NCBI GenBank assembly: GCA_965231905.1
Contig: CBDDOO010000001.1
Span: 248,001-312,000, forward strand
DNA from: G963663315 sp965231905
GTDB lineage: Bacteria; Pseudomonadota; Gammaproteobacteria; Arenicellales; Poriferihabitantaceae
Length of the DNA: 64,000 nucleotides
Direction: 5' to 3'
The translations under genes were made by a program, and so were the position numbers. Positions within the stretch are counted from its first letter, which is position 1. The number at the start of each line of letters is the position of its first letter. Under the pieces are notes generated by a model. It did no database searches. It was not told the origin of the DNA and saw only the letters and a program-made list of their open reading frames with translations. Shown here piece by piece: positions 43,086 through 52,019 of the stretch.

Positions 43086-44041
43086 CCAATATCGACCTGC
43101 GTCATCGACATGACCGTTCGTTGTCCACTTTGGGGATGGCGGGCTATATAGACCAGCAAGTCCACAGCCTCTGCGATGACATCCCGTATGATTTCGGTCT
43201 GGCGCGGCGCCTGCGCGTTTTCCGCGCAGAGTTGCTCCAGCCGTTTCAGCGCGGGGGGTTTGGCAGCGCTGTTTGTATCAGGCGCATCCGCGTGGATCGT
43301 GCATACGCCGCCCGGATGCCCGGTATTCCAGCATTTCATCAACTCCCAGGCCTCGCCTCCGCGCACTTCGCCAATCAGTATCCGGTCAGGCCGCTGGCGC
43401 AGCGCGGAGCGCAGCAGTTCAACCATGGTCGTATCGGCTGTAGCGCGACAAACCACTCTGTTTCTGGCGTTGCATTGTATTTCTGTCAGGTCCTCCAGTA
43501 TGTACAGGCGTTCATGCGGAAACTGCTCAACGATATGTTGAATGATCGTGTTCGCGAGCGTGGTTTTACCGGATCCGGTTGAACCGGCGATCATGATATT
43601 GCTGTGGCTTGTGACAGCCTGGTGGATGATTTTCCTTTGTTGCCCGGTCATGGAGCCGGCGGCCACATATTCATCAAGAGTGATCAGTCGGGACGCTTTT
43701 TTTCGAATGGAGAATGTCGGGCCGCCGACCGAAACCGGAGGGATGTTCGCTTCAAACCGCGACCCGTCCGGCAGTTCGCAACTCAGAATCGGATTGTCCC
43801 GCGTAATGGTGACCTGGCGCCAGCTGGCCACTGCGTTGATTGCTGTCATGGCGCTGTTTGCGGATAAATACCCGGCTTCGATCATTGGTTGGCCGAGACG
43901 TTCGACCCAGATTGCGCCGTCCGCATTGCGCAGGATGTCGGTAACGTCACTGTCAGCCAATGCCTGGCCGACCAGGCCGCCCAGCGCCCGGTTGATCTGG
44001 GCTAATACGCGCCGTCCGGCGTCAGTAGCGGAGTCACTCAT
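43055..44041 (-). CDS. trbB: Conjugal transfer ATPase TrbB (VirB11 family), inverted
   Basis: The 328-residue protein has a VirB11-type ATPase: Walker A GSTGSGKTTL (residues 153-162), Asp box LYILEDLTEIQC, Walker B ILIGEVRGGEAWE, and the HADAPDTN histidine box. It powers pilus assembly and substrate transfer in a P-type type IV secretion system. In RP4 and Ti plasmids trbB is the first gene of the trb operon, directly before trbC. Here it lies 7.6 kb away from trbC and on the opposite strand, tail-to-tail with the DUF3577 gene and divergent from traG. All motifs are intact. Confidence 0.92.
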   Translation of the reverse strand: MSDSATDAGRRVLAQINRALGGLVGQALADSDVTDILRNADGAIWVERLGQPMIEAGYLSANSAMTAINAVASWRQVTITRDNPILSCELPDGSRFEANIPPVSVGGPTFSIRKKASRLITLDEYVAAGSMTGQQRKIIHQAVTSHSNIMIAGSTGSGKTTLANTIIQHIVEQFPHERLYILEDLTEIQCNARNRVVCRATADTTMVELLRSALRQRPDRILIGEVRGGEAWELMKCWNTGHPGGVCTIHADAPDTNSAAKPPALKRLEQLCAENAQAPRQTEIIRDVIAEAVDLLVYIARHPQSGQRTVMSMTQVDIGQEPSAAPAS

Positions 44042-44087
44042 ATCATAATCAGAGAGAATAATGTACTTTAACTTATTTTACGGTTAA

Positions 44088-45953
44088 ATGAAAAAACCAG
44101 ACCATGGGAATCGGAATTATGGCTTGCGCGGCAGCCATGGTTCGGGCGAGACGGGCAAGTCGAGAGTCCGGATGCAGGATATTTTCGCCGTGGTCGCGAT
44201 GGGAATTGTGTTTTCCTTCTTCACTACCCGGGAATTTGCCGAACTGATGAATTACCAAAGGGCATTGGGAGCGCCTTTGTACGGTAATTTCTACCTGCCC
44301 TGGAAATGGGGGGTCTGGGGTGTTGAATTCGATCTGTTCAAGCATCCGTTGGTTCGGGAAATCCTGTCCCGCAATGGTGGTTATCTCGCCTTGTGCTTCG
44401 GCGCTTATATCCTGTTCACACAGTATTTACGCAGTGAAAGGCAGGAGATGCACCGCTCGCTGCATGGCTCGGCAAAATTTGCCACCCTGAAAGATATCCG
44501 GAGGATGGATTTACTGGACAATGACGGAGTGGTGCTGGGCGCCTGGCAGGGGCGAAACGGGAAGTCTTTTATCCTGCGCCACGATGGGCCTGAACACGTA
44601 TTGATGGTCGCCCCGACCGGGAGCGGGAAAGGGGTCAGTGTGGTTACCCCGACCTTGTTGACCTGGCCGCATAGTTGCGTCGTGTACGACCTGAAGAAGG
44701 AAAACTGGGCGCTTTCGTCACGGTGGCGGAAGCGGCACGCCAACAATGTCGTATTACGCTTTGAACCCGCGTGTAACGATGACTCCGGCGCCAGCTACAA
44801 TCCCCTGGCCGAGGTTCGTCTCGATACCGACCACGATATCCAGGATGTACGAAACATTTCCGCGATCATCATGGAGTACGGAGCAAACACAGGCAGGAGC
44901 AATGTTGAATACTTTGCCGAGGCGGCCTACTCTTTGATGACGGCCCATATCCTGCATGTATGTTATGAGCGCAAACTGAAGGGCAGGACGGCATCATTGA
45001 CGGATGCGGCTGAGTCGCTCAGCGATCCGGATGCGGACTTCAGGGAAGTACTGGAAAGGATGGGCAATACAAAACATGTTAACGGGGAACCTCACCCGCT
45101 ATGCCGCGCCGAAGCGGCATCATTGCTCAATATGCTGGATGTGGGCGCCAGTCGGCAGTTCGTCGGAATCCAGGACATGGTCAGGGCAAAACTGACATTG
45201 TATCGGGACCCGATCATCCGAAAAAACATCACCCGGTCGGATTTTCGGATAACTGACCTGATGAATCATGAAAAACCCGTTACCCTGTATGTTTGTGTAG
45301 GAAGTACGGACAAAACCCGGTTACGGCCGTTGACCCGGTTATTGTTTTCCCAGATCGTCCGCACACTGACCAGCGAGGTTGAATACGATCATGGCGTCAG
45401 CACACCCTCATACAAGCACAAATTATTACTGTTGATTGATGAGTTTCCGTCACTCGGTCGTATGGCGATCATGAACGAAGCGATCGCGTTTCTGCGTGGT
45501 TACGGCATAAAATGCCTGTTCATTATCCAGGATTTTACTCAACTTCGGGACAACGAAGCTTATGGCAGCAAGGAGTCCATTACCGCCAACTGCGGTGTCA
45601 GAATCGCTTTTGCCCCGAACACGATTGCCACCGCCAGGGAGTTGTCCGAGATGGTGGGTACGGCGACCATCATAAAACGGGCGTCATCATGGTCCTTGAC
45701 GCCGCAATTCCTGCATTCGCCAAAAGCAAATATTTCGATCCGGGAGATCTCTCGCGCTCTTCTGACACCGGATGAAGTCTTGCGCATCCGCAGTATGCGC
45801 AAGATCGGGGAAAGACTGGTTGCCGGTGATTCCCTGATGTTTCTGATCGGTGAGCCGGTAATTTATGGTCGGCAGCTCTTGCATTTCGACGATCCGGTAA
45901 TCGGACCGCGTAGCCGGCTCGGGGCGCTTTCACAGTCAGATGCCCTCAATTAA
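44088..45953 (+). CDS. traG: Type IV coupling protein TraG (VirD4 family)
   Basis: The 621-residue protein has two N-terminal membrane helices (about 31-45 and 97-113), Walker A VAPTGSGKGVSVV (175-182 core), Walker B LLLIDEFPSLGRM, and the FIIQDFTQLRD segment of VirD4/TraG coupling proteins. It links the relaxosome to the secretion channel and pumps the transfer strand. It is divergent from trbB and overlaps traF by 14 bases. Length is typical (about 600-650). Confidence 0.92.
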   Translation: MKKPDHGNRNYGLRGSHGSGETGKSRVRMQDIFAVVAMGIVFSFFTTREFAELMNYQRALGAPLYGNFYLPWKWGVWGVEFDLFKHPLVREILSRNGGYLALCFGAYILFTQYLRSERQEMHRSLHGSAKFATLKDIRRMDLLDNDGVVLGAWQGRNGKSFILRHDGPEHVLMVAPTGSGKGVSVVTPTLLTWPHSCVVYDLKKENWALSSRWRKRHANNVVLRFEPACNDDSGASYNPLAEVRLDTDHDIQDVRNISAIIMEYGANTGRSNVEYFAEAAYSLMTAHILHVCYERKLKGRTASLTDAAESLSDPDADFREVLERMGNTKHVNGEPHPLCRAEAASLLNMLDVGASRQFVGIQDMVRAKLTLYRDPIIRKNITRSDFRITDLMNHEKPVTLYVCVGSTDKTRLRPLTRLLFSQIVRTLTSEVEYDHGVSTPSYKHKLLLLIDEFPSLGRMAIMNEAIAFLRGYGIKCLFIIQDFTQLRDNEAYGSKESITANCGVRIAFAPNTIATARELSEMVGTATIIKRASSWSLTPQFLHSPKANISIREISRALLTPDEVLRIRSMRKIGERLVAGDSLMFLIGEPVIYGRQLLHFDDPVIGPRSRLGALSQSDALN

Positions 45954-46443
45954 CGTCTGTGGCTTCTGGCTTGTATTGGTAATCGCTGGCGGCCTGATTA
46001 CCTGTCATGCACTGGACTACCGGATCAACCTGACACCCTCCGTGGACGGATTGATCTGGAAAATAAATACCGGCGCCCGACCCATTCGTGGCGACCTGGC
46101 GCTGGTTTGCCTGCCGGAGGATTTTGTAACACGGCATCGATTGGATGATCATGTTACCCATACCGTCGCCAACACATGCGGCGGAATTGTTCCGTTGCTA
46201 AAGCGTGTGGTTGGTATACCCGGAGATCAGATTGGAATTAATGACGGTGGTATTACGATCAATCACATTCTGTTGTCGCACACGGCACGAATCATCTCTC
46301 CCACAATACCGATGGATCGCCGATACATCCTGCCAGCCAATAAGTACATTCTCGCGGGCGATACCGTGAACAGTCTCGATAGCCGTTATTTCGGCGAGAT
46401 AGATGCATCATGGATTACGGGCACCGCCCACAATGTTCTTTGA
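45940..46443 (+). CDS. traF: Conjugal transfer signal peptidase TraF (S26 family)
   Basis: The 167-residue protein has an N-terminal membrane helix and the signal peptidase I-like Ser/Lys pair: the serine in TPSVDGLIW and the lysine in LLKRVVGIPGDQI. A GD motif (ILAGDTVNSLDSRYFG) closes the fold. In RP4, TraF removes the C-terminus of the TrbC prepilin and joins the ends to give a cyclic pilin. The trbC product here is a matching small pilin. It overlaps traG by 14 bases and traB by 34. Confidence 0.85.
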   Translation: MPSINVCGFWLVLVIAGGLITCHALDYRINLTPSVDGLIWKINTGARPIRGDLALVCLPEDFVTRHRLDDHVTHTVANTCGGIVPLLKRVVGIPGDQIGINDGGITINHILLSHTARIISPTIPMDRRYILPANKYILAGDTVNSLDSRYFGEIDASWITGTAHNVL

Positions 46444-47573
46444 TCGGGTATGGTCTGGGTGGCTTTGCCGCCGGCCTTGGTTTTTATTCAGCTTCAACGG
46501 TCTGGGCGCTGTGCCTGTTTCCCTTAGGGTTGCGATACGCTCCATCCACTCTTCACACTATGGGTATCGCATTCATATTCAATCTGGTCGCAGGCTTCGG
46601 ATTGCTACCCGGTATCCACACGTTATCAAACGACCCGGTTACCGCATTGTCCGCCTGGATCATACCCGCGCTGTTGCTCTGTGTTCCGTTTGCGCTGGCG
46701 CCAATCATGCCACGAACGGGCGTGATGGCGGCGCTGGTACTGATGACATTGCCGCCACTTGGCATCATCGGACTGCCAAGCCCCCTGATCGTAGCCGGCG
46801 CCATTCTGCCCGGCGCCGGTTTTGTCGGGCTGGCGTTGATTCTTGTGTTGTTCCAATTACTTTACTCCCTGTCCGTTCCAAAACCGGTTGGCGCAGGCCT
46901 GATGCTTGCGTTGATCGGAATCTCGTCATACGGCGCTGCCGATGGCGCGGTATCCCAACTTGACCCCCGCTTTGTCGGAATCGATATGCGGCTGAATCAT
47001 TCCTTGAGCGCAGACCCGGATCACATCGCTGATTATCATTCCCAAAGCCGGATTCTGGAGGTCCTCAAAAACACGAAAGCATCCACCCTGATACCATTAT
47101 TCCCGGAAGCGATGGGAGGGCGGTTGGCGGATACGGCACAGACCAGACTGCGCTCATTCGCTGCCGCCACCAACCGTGAATTCATTACCGGGGGCGAAGA
47201 GTTCACGGATTTTGGTCAATACAACAATGTTCTGGCGCACGTTTCGGCGGGGAATATCAATATCCTCTATCGACAACGCATGCCTGCGCCCTGGTTTATG
47301 TGGCGTGGCGGGATGGACGGATTTTTCAGGGCCGACCTGACCCGACCCGGTACATTCGTATTCGATGGAATCAATGTGGGGGCCTTGATCTGCTACGAAA
47401 TTGCGCTTCCGCTGCTTATTTTCCAGACGCACTGGCAGGAGCCGGATGTGGTTCTGGTTGCCAGTAACCTGTGGTGGGGCAGCGAGACCAGGCTCCCGGA
47501 CATCGTGCGGCTGCACATCGCTGCCTGGTCAAGGCTTTTTGGTGTGCCCTACATTTCGGCGATGAATGTTTGA
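46410..47573 (+). CDS. traB: Conjugal transfer protein TraB (nitrilase-superfamily, membrane)
   Basis: The 387-residue protein has six or so hydrophobic helices in the first 180 residues and a carbon-nitrogen hydrolase-like domain behind them, as in apolipoprotein N-acyltransferase and the TraB of Ti plasmids. The catalytic glutamate is in LFPEAMGG and the cysteine in ALICYEIALP. The middle member, usually a lysine in a YxKxxxxP motif, reads Y-R-Q-R-M-P-A-P, which may be normal for TraB or a change. The role in transfer is poorly known, perhaps acylation of a pilus or surface component. The 34-base overlap with traF suggests coupling. Confidence 0.78.
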   Translation: MDYGHRPQCSLIGYGLGGFAAGLGFYSASTVWALCLFPLGLRYAPSTLHTMGIAFIFNLVAGFGLLPGIHTLSNDPVTALSAWIIPALLLCVPFALAPIMPRTGVMAALVLMTLPPLGIIGLPSPLIVAGAILPGAGFVGLALILVLFQLLYSLSVPKPVGAGLMLALIGISSYGAADGAVSQLDPRFVGIDMRLNHSLSADPDHIADYHSQSRILEVLKNTKASTLIPLFPEAMGGRLADTAQTRLRSFAAATNREFITGGEEFTDFGQYNNVLAHVSAGNINILYRQRMPAPWFMWRGGMDGFFRADLTRPGTFVFDGINVGALICYEIALPLLIFQTHWQEPDVVLVASNLWWGSETRLPDIVRLHIAAWSRLFGVPYISAMNV

Positions 47574-47778
47574 TTGGCCGACAGACCCGGATGTTCCTGT
47601 GAAATGTTCCTGTGAAATTTGCAAAAAAAGATTCAAGGCATTAGTATACGTACTATCAACCGTCAGGGTACTCCTTGTCCTGTTAAAGTCTCCCTGCTGT
47701 CGGGATTGATGCCTGGAGCGCCTTTTCGTGTGTTGCGTTAATTTCTACCTGTGTAGTTGTAGATGATAATGTAAATTG

Positions 47779-48138
47779 ATGAAAAAAGAATTCGCTACAA
47801 TTACCACACTGCGGCTGGATTGCCTGCATAAGGATAAACTGGAAAGGATCATCAATGCACAGATGCGGGTCACGGCCAGAACACAGGCCGGGGCTATCCG
47901 ACAGATGATCGGGAAATGGGAAGCCCTGCTCACGGATATAGACAGGCTGGAATCCGAAAACCGGGCATTGGCTAAGGAAAATCGGGATTTCACAGAGATG
48001 ATCGAATCGCATGTGACCACTGTCCGGGCCATGCAGGCCGTATTTGAACGCAAGCGCCGGGTTCCGGATGAGGTTGATCCGGTCAGTGGGACTTCCTCGG
48101 ACGATCCGGACAGGGGCGGGAGAACGACTGACCTTTAA
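47779..48138 (+). CDS. Small ribbon-helix-helix/coiled-coil protein of the element
   Basis: The 119-residue protein (ATG 47779; a TTG lies three bases before) starts with FATITTLRLDCLHKDKLERI and TQAGAIRQMIGKW, which fits a ribbon-helix-helix DNA-binding fold, then a leucine/glutamate-rich coiled coil (LESENRALAKENRDFTEM), and an acidic disordered tail. It could be a relaxosome accessory factor of the MobC/TraJ type or a regulator. It follows traB after 200 bases with no gene between. I do not recognise a named family. Confidence 0.6.
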   Translation: MKKEFATITTLRLDCLHKDKLERIINAQMRVTARTQAGAIRQMIGKWEALLTDIDRLESENRALAKENRDFTEMIESHVTTVRAMQAVFERKRRVPDEVDPVSGTSSDDPDRGGRTTDL

Positions 48139-48177
48139 TCCCGTTGCTGTGGGTAAGCCGATTAAGGGAGTGGGAAA

Positions 48178-48591
48178 TCAGATCCAATTATCAAGGCGTA
48201 GACCCTCTACGCGCTCGAACTCTTGAAAATTGCGACTGAATGCGGTTTCAATTCGGTAGACTGCACTACCGCGTAACTTTGGCCGACGCGCTTCACGGCC
48301 ATTTACACAGAAATCTTTATACCCTCCACTTTCCGTATCCGTACTTTCCAGGTGGTTGTAAGTATCTTGACATTTAGCTCACCAACGGTCGTCGTTTGTA
48401 TCAATGTCATGCGAGTCTTTTTTGAAATTATGATCGCCAGTTAACATTACATTCTCCATAAGTACGGTAGCATTTACGGATAAGAATATACGCATATACG
48501 CACACCATAAGTTTATACGACTGGCTATGTTTTTCATCAGGAAGTCCATGTCAGGCCAGCAACAGTGCTTGCTCATTTGTGTGATTGCCAT
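48178..48591 (-). pseudogene. Degenerate minus-strand gene remnants, ending in a VapC/PIN-like tail
   Basis: One minus-strand frame runs from 48591 to 48178, broken by a TGA at 48379-48381. The last part reads GGYKDFCVNGREARRPKLRG, then YRIETAFSRNFQEFERVEGL and RLDNWI. The final 20 residues resemble the C-terminus of VapC-type PIN toxins (xFERVxGLxLENW). The rest is unrecognised. No start codon lies after the TGA. This 430-base gap between the RHH gene and the endonuclease therefore holds remnants, probably of more than one gene, rather than a working gene. Confidence 0.35.
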
Positions 48592-49749
48592 TCCTCATTG
48601 TCTTTTGCTGTCTTGTCGAATAAAACAGAGCTTGTGTCTTCTGCCTCAACGTTAAACTCGACACGGCTTTGCAGGATGATTTCTTCAATTACCGGTGTTA
48701 TCTTGCTCTCTGACACGATCTTCTCGAAGAATCCTATGAGCATTGGGACATTTATTATCTCCTCGACGCAATCAAGATAAAGGTTGACAATCTTTTCGAC
48801 GCCATATTTTTGGTTGGCTTGTTGCCTGATTATTTCGAGAAGGTCTTGTGATGACTCTTTCGATTTCACAATAAATGTTATTGGATATCTTTGAACTTTA
48901 TCGATGTCCAAAAAATACTTGCCCGCATCGACTGTTTCAGTAACCTGAAAGAATCTGCCCAAAGGCTTCATTACAAAGTCGATACCTCCGGTTGGCATTT
49001 GTTCTGCCTGTTTTATAGAGAATAAGAAATTCTTTGTTTAATTCGTCTGGCGACCATCCCCAATATAAAAGTTTCTCAGCATAGTGCTGTTTTAGGATGG
49101 CATAACTAACTATCTCAAAAACTCTAGCATCTACATTTGGACGCAGTAGCTGCTTTACGAAATCTGTAGCGGATTCCATGTCCTTGTCTATTATTTTGAG
49201 AAGTTGGGAGCATTCATCCATAAAAGAGTTGAATGAATCCATACGAGTTTTGACATATGCCTCAACTATTGAGATGACCGGTTTCGCTATATTGATGGTT
49301 TCGTCTCGGTGCCTTACTTTCAGAAGTTTCTCGTTTAGCCAGTATCTGTTATTTGACACATCTCGAATGATTGGCAATATATCGTCTAAAGGAAAATACT
49401 TTTGAAACTCTTGATTTAGGCGATGATTCAGAGCGTGGTTTTGCAACTTGCTTCCAAAAGGCAACATGCGTTGTCGTTTGAGGAGATGAGAAAACTGCGC
49501 GCCATCGTAGAATTGATACTGGTCGTTCTCATCAAAATGATTTGATAGATAGTCTTCTACAAGGACATAAATGGCATAATGGTTTGCGAAGCTGGCTCGT
49601 GATTTTGACCCCTTGTTAGCCGCTTTTGTTTTAATGTTCAAGTACTGAAGAAGAGAGCTAATCTCTAACAATCCTTCACCAAGGCCGCCTGTATGTTCAT
49701 CCAATATGCCAATAATGGTATCGGTGAAGCTATGTTTACTTACTGACAC
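48573..49749 (-). pseudogene. Type II restriction endonuclease gene with a frameshift
   Basis: Two overlapping minus-strand frames (49749 to 48937 and 48998 to 48573) form one gene of about 392 codons. The first ends with meaningless residues after WSPDELNKEFL. The second frame, read back to the same point, continues smoothly as FSIKQAEQMPTGGIDFVM and KPLGRFFQVTETVDAGKYF. Removing one T of the GAATTT run (49027-49032) restores the reading frame. The start overlaps the stop of the adjacent methyltransferase gene by 14 bases, the usual layout of a type II pair. No nuclease motif is certain; the call rests on size and the coupled methyltransferase. It is either inactive or contains a sequencing error. 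Confidence 0.6.
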
Positions 49750-50674
49750 TGAACAAGTCGTTTTGGTAAGTGGTTTCCGTTGTTACTTTCACGCCGTTAG
49801 AGTTGCACCGTTTGGTGCTTTTTTCTGGCTTCTTCAGTTCCCGCCCGTCTATCTCGTTCATACCGAGGACTCGACGCAGACCTATATCAACAAAGTTTAG
49901 TTCCCTTTCTATTCCAATACTTTGGCGCCCAAGGCGCTTTGCAACCGTGCTCGTTGTGAACGTACCTGAAAAGGGGTCAAGGATTATGTCACCTGGGTTG
50001 GAGCTTGCTAGAATTACACGTTCCAATAGTGCCTCGGGCTTTTGGGATGGGTGCTGTTCATACTCGTCCATACGATATCGAACCCGGGGGAAGCTCCAGA
50101 CGTTGCCTGGAATTTTCTTTGTGTTGTATGGTGTTGGCACCGCCTTTCGGTAGTCGATTAGCCTACGCTGTGCCCCTGTTTTAGCCTCTACTGCTATCGC
50201 ATCGGCATTAAATGTGTATTCTTTCGGATCCTTGGCTGCAAATAGTATAAGCTCATACATTGAGCCATAATGTCGTTTGGCTTGCACCCCTGAACTATCA
50301 TATGACCACACAATGCGACTGAGTATGGTCATCTTCTTCCTTAGATACAGATCAAGGTAAGGCATCGCCTGTGTACTAGACATGACGTACATAGTGCCTT
50401 TTGGTGAGAGTTTTCGGATACAAAGGTCTAACCACTCGTGGCACCACTCCGAGTAGGCTTCATCGGAAGGCCACTTGTCATGAAATTCGCCAAACTTCTT
50501 TCCAATGTTATATGGAGGGTCTGCGAAGACTAGGTCGATCGAATCATCAGGGATTTCGGTGTCTAAGATTTCAACGGCATCGCCTACAAAAATGACGTGT
50601 CCGCCTTTTTGATATTTCTTGGAAATAGGGATTTGGGCCTCGTTGTGCAAACCCATATGTGTTGTGTTCTTCAT
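49736..50674 (-). CDS. Adenine-N6 DNA methyltransferase, YhdJ-like (beta class)
   Basis: The 312-residue enzyme has motif IV DPPYNIGKKFG (residues about 51-61) before motif I DPFSGTFTTSTVAKRLG. It shares with E. coli YhdJ the stretches IVWSYDSSGVQAKRHYGSMYE, here limited to its core SYDSSGVQAK, as well as TGAQRRLIDYRK and PGNVWSFPRVRYRMDEYE. YhdJ methylates adenine in ATGCAT, so the same or a similar target is plausible. The gene starts the minus-strand pair and would remain as a solitary protective methyltransferase if the endonuclease frameshift is real. It sits as cargo between traB and trbC. Confidence 0.87.
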   Translation of the reverse strand: MKNTTHMGLHNEAQIPISKKYQKGGHVIFVGDAVEILDTEIPDDSIDLVFADPPYNIGKKFGEFHDKWPSDEAYSEWCHEWLDLCIRKLSPKGTMYVMSSTQAMPYLDLYLRKKMTILSRIVWSYDSSGVQAKRHYGSMYELILFAAKDPKEYTFNADAIAVEAKTGAQRRLIDYRKAVPTPYNTKKIPGNVWSFPRVRYRMDEYEQHPSQKPEALLERVILASSNPGDIILDPFSGTFTTSTVAKRLGRQSIGIERELNFVDIGLRRVLGMNEIDGRELKKPEKSTKRCNSNGVKVTTETTYQNDLFSVSK

Positions 50675-51010
50675 TTTCAGGTTATTCTTGCACCTACTTC
50701 TGAATAGGGAGTAATTCTAGATATTATAGCCTGTTAGAGTCGGGAAGGGGCTTGGCTTTTTTGAGCGTGGTCATGGCCAGAGTGTGGCCTGATCGTGTGT
50801 TATCCTAACCAATCTTGGAGCATGCACACAGGGACTACTTGTACACGGAAGCTTGGGTGAACAAGTTGATTTGTGAACTGTCCAACCCGGAAATGTTCCG
50901 ACAAATCATGCAAAAACCTCCCCAGGAGAAATAATCCGATCATACGACGGTATACTGGGCAGGAAAATTGAGCTATGGTCAATACTGGTGTCTGACGACT
51001 GACGAGTTGA
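50675..51010. other. Non-coding stretch upstream of the methyltransferase
   Basis: No gene is supported here. One short open stretch on the plus strand (about 50811-50934, with YLYTEAWVNKLICELSNPEM) lacks a start and a known relative. The segment probably contains the methyltransferase promoter and more debris of the insertion sequence beyond it. Confidence 0.4.
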
Positions 51011-51255
51011 TCATACGGCGGCCTTGTTGTCCTCATTCACTTCGATTCATCTTTGAACTTCACGCCCTCAATCACCTTGACCAGGTGCCTGAAGCCGCGT
51101 AGTTGTGCTAGGAATCTTCAGCGCATATACCCACCTTGTAGATCATAGTCAGTCGGGTCACACAACCCTTGGCTTGTTTCGATCAATGCCGGATCGTCGC
51201 AAAGCTCAATTCGATCACGTTCGCCGTACGGATGTTCTGCCGGGAAATCATAGAA
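51011..51255 (-). pseudogene. IS256-family transposase, C-terminal remnant with several frameshifts
   Basis: Reading the minus strand from 51255 across small deletions gives FYDFPAEH, then IRTANVIELSFATIRH, GCVTRLTMIYKVGICAE, LRGFRHLVKVIEGVKFKD and VNEDNKAAV with a TGA at 51011. These are the successive conserved parts of the end of IS256-type (mutator) transposases. At least three frame changes and lost codons separate them, so the element is long dead. It occupies the place where trbB would normally precede trbC. Confidence 0.6.
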
Positions 51256-51348
51256 CGCTAGCTACGCCCCCGAATCCACCATGATTCGCCACCGCGGACA
51301 ACCACGAGGGCGATGCCGTTACGAATGCGGTTGATGATCGTAATATGG

Positions 51349-51422
51349 ATTCCCGCATCCACGGGAATGACGAAATCAGGGACGGGTTGTGGGTTTTCGC
51401 GGGCGGGCACAGGGACCCGCCC
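51349..51422. repeat. Two short palindromes resembling dispersed intergenic repeats
   Basis: ATTCCCG-6-CGGGAAT (51349-51368) and GGGCGGG-8-CCCGCCC (51401-51422) lie close together. Both have the look of repeats common in intergenic DNA of proteobacteria (ATTCCCGC.CGGGAATGACG and CGGGC.CCCGCCCCTACG). They support a past insertion or expansion in this gap. Confidence 0.5.
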
Positions 51423-51506
51423 CTACGATCGCGGGGCGGGAATCAACCATCAACCGTACCCATCATCATCCACCGCCGCGGGCAACCACGGAGTGGGAAT
51501 CGGCCA

Positions 51507-51559
51507 TAATGATAGTATTCATCATTATTTTTTCAGAATAATACAAAAGTAATTGTATT
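51507..51559. promoter_or_regulatory. Two perfect palindromes upstream of trbC
   Basis: TAATGAT-7-ATCATTA (51507-51527) and AATACAA-6-TTGTATT (51540-51559) lie 70-120 bases before trbC in AT-rich DNA. The first contains the 14-mer AATGATAGTATTCA that also overlaps the promoter before the DUF3577 gene. They are candidate operators for a regulator of the transfer genes. Confidence 0.5.
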
Positions 51560-51629
51560 TATATCTAATTATCTGGATATTCGGGTTGCAATAGTAGTAA
51601 ATAACAATAACAATTCGATCTTATCCAGG

Positions 51630-51986
51630 ATGAAGACAATTATGACGCACAAACTTCAATCAACCCGGCCGGATGTGGGGCCGTATCCGAGCCTGATAAT
51701 AATCAGTGCAGCGCTTATTTGCGTTTCGCCGGACGCGCTTGCCACCATCACTACCGGAACGGCGTTCGACAGCCCACTGGCAATACTGCGCACGGTATTC
51801 ACCGGGCCGATTGCCTATACAGCGGCTTTGCTCGGAATCGTCGTTGCCGGCGCCATGCTGGTCTTCGGTGGTGAGATCGGCGACTTTGCGAAGCGACTGA
51901 TCATGCTGGTCCTGGTCATTGCAATTACTGTTCTGGCCAATAATGTGTTGTTGCAGTTCTTCGGTACCAGCGGCGCGATCGTTTAA
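51630..51986 (+). CDS. trbC: Conjugal transfer prepilin TrbC (VirB2 family)
   Basis: The 118-residue protein has a long leader with a signal peptide ending near PDALA, then a short loop and two membrane helices (GPIAYTAALLGIVVAGAMLV and RLIMLVLVIAITVLANNVLL) with the GGEIGDFAKR turn that is characteristic of TrbC/VirB2. The mature pilin would be about 80 residues. TraF, encoded 5 kb upstream, is the expected processing enzyme. It begins the main trb operon; the next gene follows after 33 bases. Confidence 0.88.
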   Translation: MKTIMTHKLQSTRPDVGPYPSLIIISAALICVSPDALATITTGTAFDSPLAILRTVFTGPIAYTAALLGIVVAGAMLVFGGEIGDFAKRLIMLVLVIAITVLANNVLLQFFGTSGAIV

Positions 51987-52019
51987 TGGCTTCTACAACG
52001 ATGCTCGACTGATACAGCC

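Noticed and set aside
50811..50934. Short plus-strand stretch with YLYTEAWVNKLICELSNPEM
   Set aside because: No start codon and no recognised relative; likely insertion-sequence or gene debris.
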